Below, one piece after another: positions 62,348-64,000 of a stretch of DNA of 64,000 nucleotides; the first letter of the stretch is position 1, and each line of letters starts with the position of its first letter. Both the position numbers and the translations under genes were made by a program. The stretch comes from Nocardia lijiangensis NBRC 108240 (GTDB lineage: Bacteria > Actinomycetota > Actinomycetes > Mycobacteriales > Mycobacteriaceae), in assembly GCF_001613045.1 (NCBI RefSeq), contig NZ_BDBP01000056.1, positions 1-64,000 on the forward strand, in the 5' to 3' direction. The notes under the pieces were generated by a model. The model was not told where the DNA came from. It did not search any database and saw nothing but the letters and a program-made list of their open reading frames with translations.

Positions 62348-62383
62348 AAGGCCTGCTCAACATGTTGGGCAGGCCTTGTCTTT
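62348..62383 (+). terminator. terminator of pstSCAB
   Basis: A 9-bp stem (AAGGCCTGC with GCAGGCCTT) and a TGTCTTTG tail lie 46 bp after pstB. Confidence 0.75.
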
Positions 62384-62448
62384 GCAGCCCTGGCCCTCAA
62401 CGCAGAGTTCGAGGCCGACCTGCCGAACTCGTACAGGTCCTTTTCCAA

Positions 62449-62571
62449 CAGTTTGCCGTCGGCGGTGGAGTCGAACTGAAAGTCCGACGCCCACACCACC
62501 TTCGACGCATCCGCCTCGACCATGGGCGCGATCGAGGTCCCGGCACGCTTGCGGGGCGAGTGCTCGCGCAC
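62449..62571 (-). mobile_element. remnant of an IS3-family transposase (OrfB)
   Basis: The minus strand encodes PRKRAGTSIAP followed by ASKVVWASDFQFDSTADGK, the N-terminal part of an IS3-family DDE integrase domain including the first catalytic Asp (DFQFD). About 40 codons survive; the rest is missing. No terminal inverted repeats are visible. Confidence 0.65.
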
Positions 62572-62589
62572 CTGCAAGCCCTCCTCACG

Positions 62590-62703
62590 CCAGAGCCGAG
62601 GTATTCGCCCTTGGGCCGGATACCGCTGCCGCCCTTCTCATTTCGATCGGTGACAACCCCGATCGGCTGAACTCCGAAGCGGCGTTCGCGCGGCTGTGCG
62701 GGC
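62590..62703 (+). mobile_element. remnant of an IS110-family transposase
   Basis: The plus strand encodes GPDTAAALLISIGDNPDRLN and then SEAAFARLCG, the core of the IS116/IS110/IS902 C-terminal domain. Only about 38 codons remain, and the frame then loses similarity. It lies 20 bp from the IS3 remnant, on the opposite strand. Confidence 0.7.
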
Positions 62704-62859
62704 GTCGCACCTATCCCGGCCGAGGATCCCTTGCGAACGGGTGCGGAAGGTGCGCTCGAGTCATTGTTTCCTCCAGCATGGTTCGGTAGGCTGTGGAGCA
62801 AGGGGGGGTTCGAATGGCGAAACCTCTGTGGAATCTATTGAAGCGAAAGAGGATTCGTG

Positions 62860-63057
62860 ATGACAGTACGATTTTTCTCTGGTGCGTTGGTCGGTGTGGC
62901 CACGATCTTGGCCACCGCGATGCTTGCCCCGCAAGCTGAGGCTGTGCCAAACGCGCCTTGCAATGCGCATACTGTCGGCAACATTCGCTCTGAGGGCGGG
63001 ACGAAGTGGATTTGTTTCTCATACGGCCAGGGCCGGTACGGATGGATCGTCAGATAG
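62860..63057 (+). CDS. small secreted protein with two cysteines
   Basis: A 65-residue protein with a clear Sec signal (FSGALVGVATILATAMLAP, cleavage after AEA near residue 28). The mature part is about 37 residues with two cysteines (NAPCNAH and KWICFSY) and a Gly/Tyr-rich end (GQGRYGWIVR). AAAGAGGA lies upstream of the ATG. I do not recognise the family; a disulfide-bonded exported peptide is likely. It sits directly after the IS remnants, and a strong terminator follows. Confidence 0.7.
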   Translation: MTVRFFSGALVGVATILATAMLAPQAEAVPNAPCNAHTVGNIRSEGGTKWICFSYGQGRYGWIVR

Positions 63058-63140
63058 TGACCCGGCTGCTGTTGTGATCTGCGCCGTCGACAACTGGCAA
63101 GCCGTCGGCGCATAACCCAACAGTCCAACGATCGGTTCGG

Positions 63141-63169
63141 GGGCCCGCACGAAAATCGTGCGGGCCCTT
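63141..63169 (+). terminator. terminator after the small secreted protein gene
   Basis: A 12-bp perfect stem (GGGCCCGCACGA with TCGTGCGGGCCC) around an AAA loop, followed by TT. Confidence 0.75.
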
Positions 63170-63213
63170 GGCGTCTGCACCGCCTGGCACGCCGGGCCGC
63201 CGACCGCCGCTAC

Positions 63214-63286
63214 GTCCTCGCACAGGGTTCATACGGTTCGCAGAGGCTGCAACGTCTGCGAAGCGGGTGAAGAGTGTGCGAGGAAC
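63214..63286. repeat. dispersed palindromic element, copy 2
   Basis: Nested inverted repeats: outer CCTCGCACA with TGTGCGAGG, inner TTCATACGGTTCGCAG with CTGCGAAGCGGGTGAA. The motif order and much of the sequence match the element at 13851-13920. Confidence 0.65.
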
Positions 63287-63399
63287 TGAATCGAGCTGGA
63301 AATGGCTCGGCCCCGGCGTGCACCGCCGGGGCCGAGAGTCTGTGATCCGCGCGTGCCCTCTGCTGTTGCCCGGCAGCAGTGCGCGTCGGGCGGCGCGTT

Positions 63400-64000
63400 C
63401 TAGGCTTCTGTGTCGGGGTCCGCGGGGAGCACGCCGGTGACGAGGAAGATCACCCGGCGGCCGATCTCCACCGCGTGGTCGGCGAAACGCTCGTAGTAGC
63501 GGCCGAGCAGGGTGACGTCGACCGCCGCGGCGACGCCGTACTTCCAGTCCCGGTCCATCAGCAGGGTGAACAGGTGGCGATGCAGATCGTCCATCGCCTC
63601 GTCGTCCTGGTTGAGCTGGGCGGCGCGATCGGGGTCACGCGTCTCCAGCACCTCCTTGGCGCCCGCGCCCATGTTCACCGCGATGCGGCCCATCTCGGCG
63701 AAGTAGCCGTTCACCGATTCCGGCAGCGCGTGGTTCGGGTGGCGCCTGCGGGTGACCTTGGCCACGTGCAGGGCAAGCGCACCCATCCGGTTCACGTCCT
63801 GCACGATCTGGATGGCGCTGACCACCTGGCGTAGATCACCCGCGACCGGCGCCTGGAGCGCGAGGAGGGCGAACGCCTTCTCCTCGGCATCGGTGATCAT
63901 TTCGGCGATCCGGTCGGACTCGGTGATCACCTGCTCCGCGAGCGCCAGATCGGCTTGTAGCAGCGACTGGGTGGCCCGGTCCATGGCCGTACCCGCGAGG
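63400..64000 (-). CDS. phoU: phosphate signalling protein PhoU (5' end beyond the window)
   Basis: PhoU is a two-domain helical protein that links PstSCAB to the phosphate two-component system and damps uptake. The visible 200 residues run from [18 protein letters not shown] at the right edge to the stop. The PhoU metal-site motifs are seen in [20 protein letters not shown] and [17 protein letters not shown]. The Met at 63984 is internal, since the frame stays family-like to the edge. It is transcribed towards pstB, away from it in operon terms. Confidence 0.93.
   Translation of the reverse strand, partial: LAGTAMDRATQSLLQADLALAEQVITESDRIAEMITDAEEKAFALLALQAPVAGDLRQVVSAIQIVQDVNRMGALALHVAKVTRRRHPNHALPESVNGYFAEMGRIAVNMGAGAKEVLETRDPDRAAQLNQDDEAMDDLHRHLFTLLMDRDWKYGVAAAVDVTLLGRYYERFADHAVEIGRRVIFLVTGVLPADPDTEA

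Noticed and set aside
62800-62830. A GGGGGTTCGAATGG stretch that looks like a tRNA T-arm
   Set aside because: No acceptor, D or anticodon stem can be drawn around it. I found no tRNA or rRNA gene in the window.

Overview
The window is 64 kb of GC-rich DNA with frequent GTG starts and no visible stable RNA genes. It comes from a mycolate-containing actinomycete, most likely a Nocardia or a close relative. The reasons are a secreted antigen-85-type esterase, mycothiol synthase (MshD), LmeA, GlnR, DUF3073 and SseC/CysA genes. From purB to phoU the gene order also follows the stretch I remember as Rv0777-Rv0821 of Mycobacterium tuberculosis. The genus call is inference; no rRNA or marker search was possible.

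Region 1 (1-15.6 kb) holds an unidentified membrane protein cut by the window edge, an aminotransferase, a TetR regulator, purB, a HIT protein, the antigen-85-like esterase, an Old Yellow Enzyme with a divergent MerR regulator and a well-formed MerR operator, oligopeptidase B, a DUF2334 protein, glutamate decarboxylase, an M20 peptidase, an MBL-fold hydrolase and purS-purQ. Region 2 (15.6-31.5 kb) starts with two paralogous AmiC-like cytosolic binding proteins around a MarR regulator. It continues with an M18 aminopeptidase, a GT87 mannosyltransferase, purL, a YiaA/B protein, an Abhydrolase_9 membrane hydrolase coupled to a CPBP protease, a PPOX flavoprotein, an SCP-like protein, a DUF3533 membrane protein and purF.

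Region 3 (31.5-40.3 kb) is a four-gene oligopeptide/nickel-type ABC transporter with repetitive, low-complexity additions in the second permease and between the two halves of the fused ATPase. After it come a tandemly repeated spacer, purM and a DUF3073 gene. Region 4 (40.3-51 kb) has asparaginase, MOSC and YgfZ genes on the minus strand, then pabC and the cydABDC cytochrome bd operon behind a strong palindromic operator, ending in a structured terminator RNA that follows a 12-codon ORF with a perfect Shine-Dalgarno.

Region 5 (51-58 kb) contains a Uma2 nuclease, a nitrobindin-like protein with a 31-residue membrane peptide upstream, and the sulfur operon DUF4395-cysA2-sseC. That operon is preceded by a leaderless poly-cysteine leader peptide, a Cys-responsive attenuator of the type known from mycobacteria. 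LmeA, a thioredoxin, GlnR and MshD follow. Region 6 (58-64 kb) is the high-affinity phosphate system pstS-C-A-B behind an 11-bp direct-repeat PHO-type box, then remnants of IS3- and IS110-type transposases, a small secreted protein and phoU cut by the right edge.

The purine genes purB, S, Q, L, F and M all lie on the plus strand but are scattered over 37 kb with unrelated genes between them. The most notable regulatory items are the poly-Cys attenuator, the orphan AmiC/MarR sensor module, the cyd operator palindrome, several leaderless promoters and two families of intergenic repeats.
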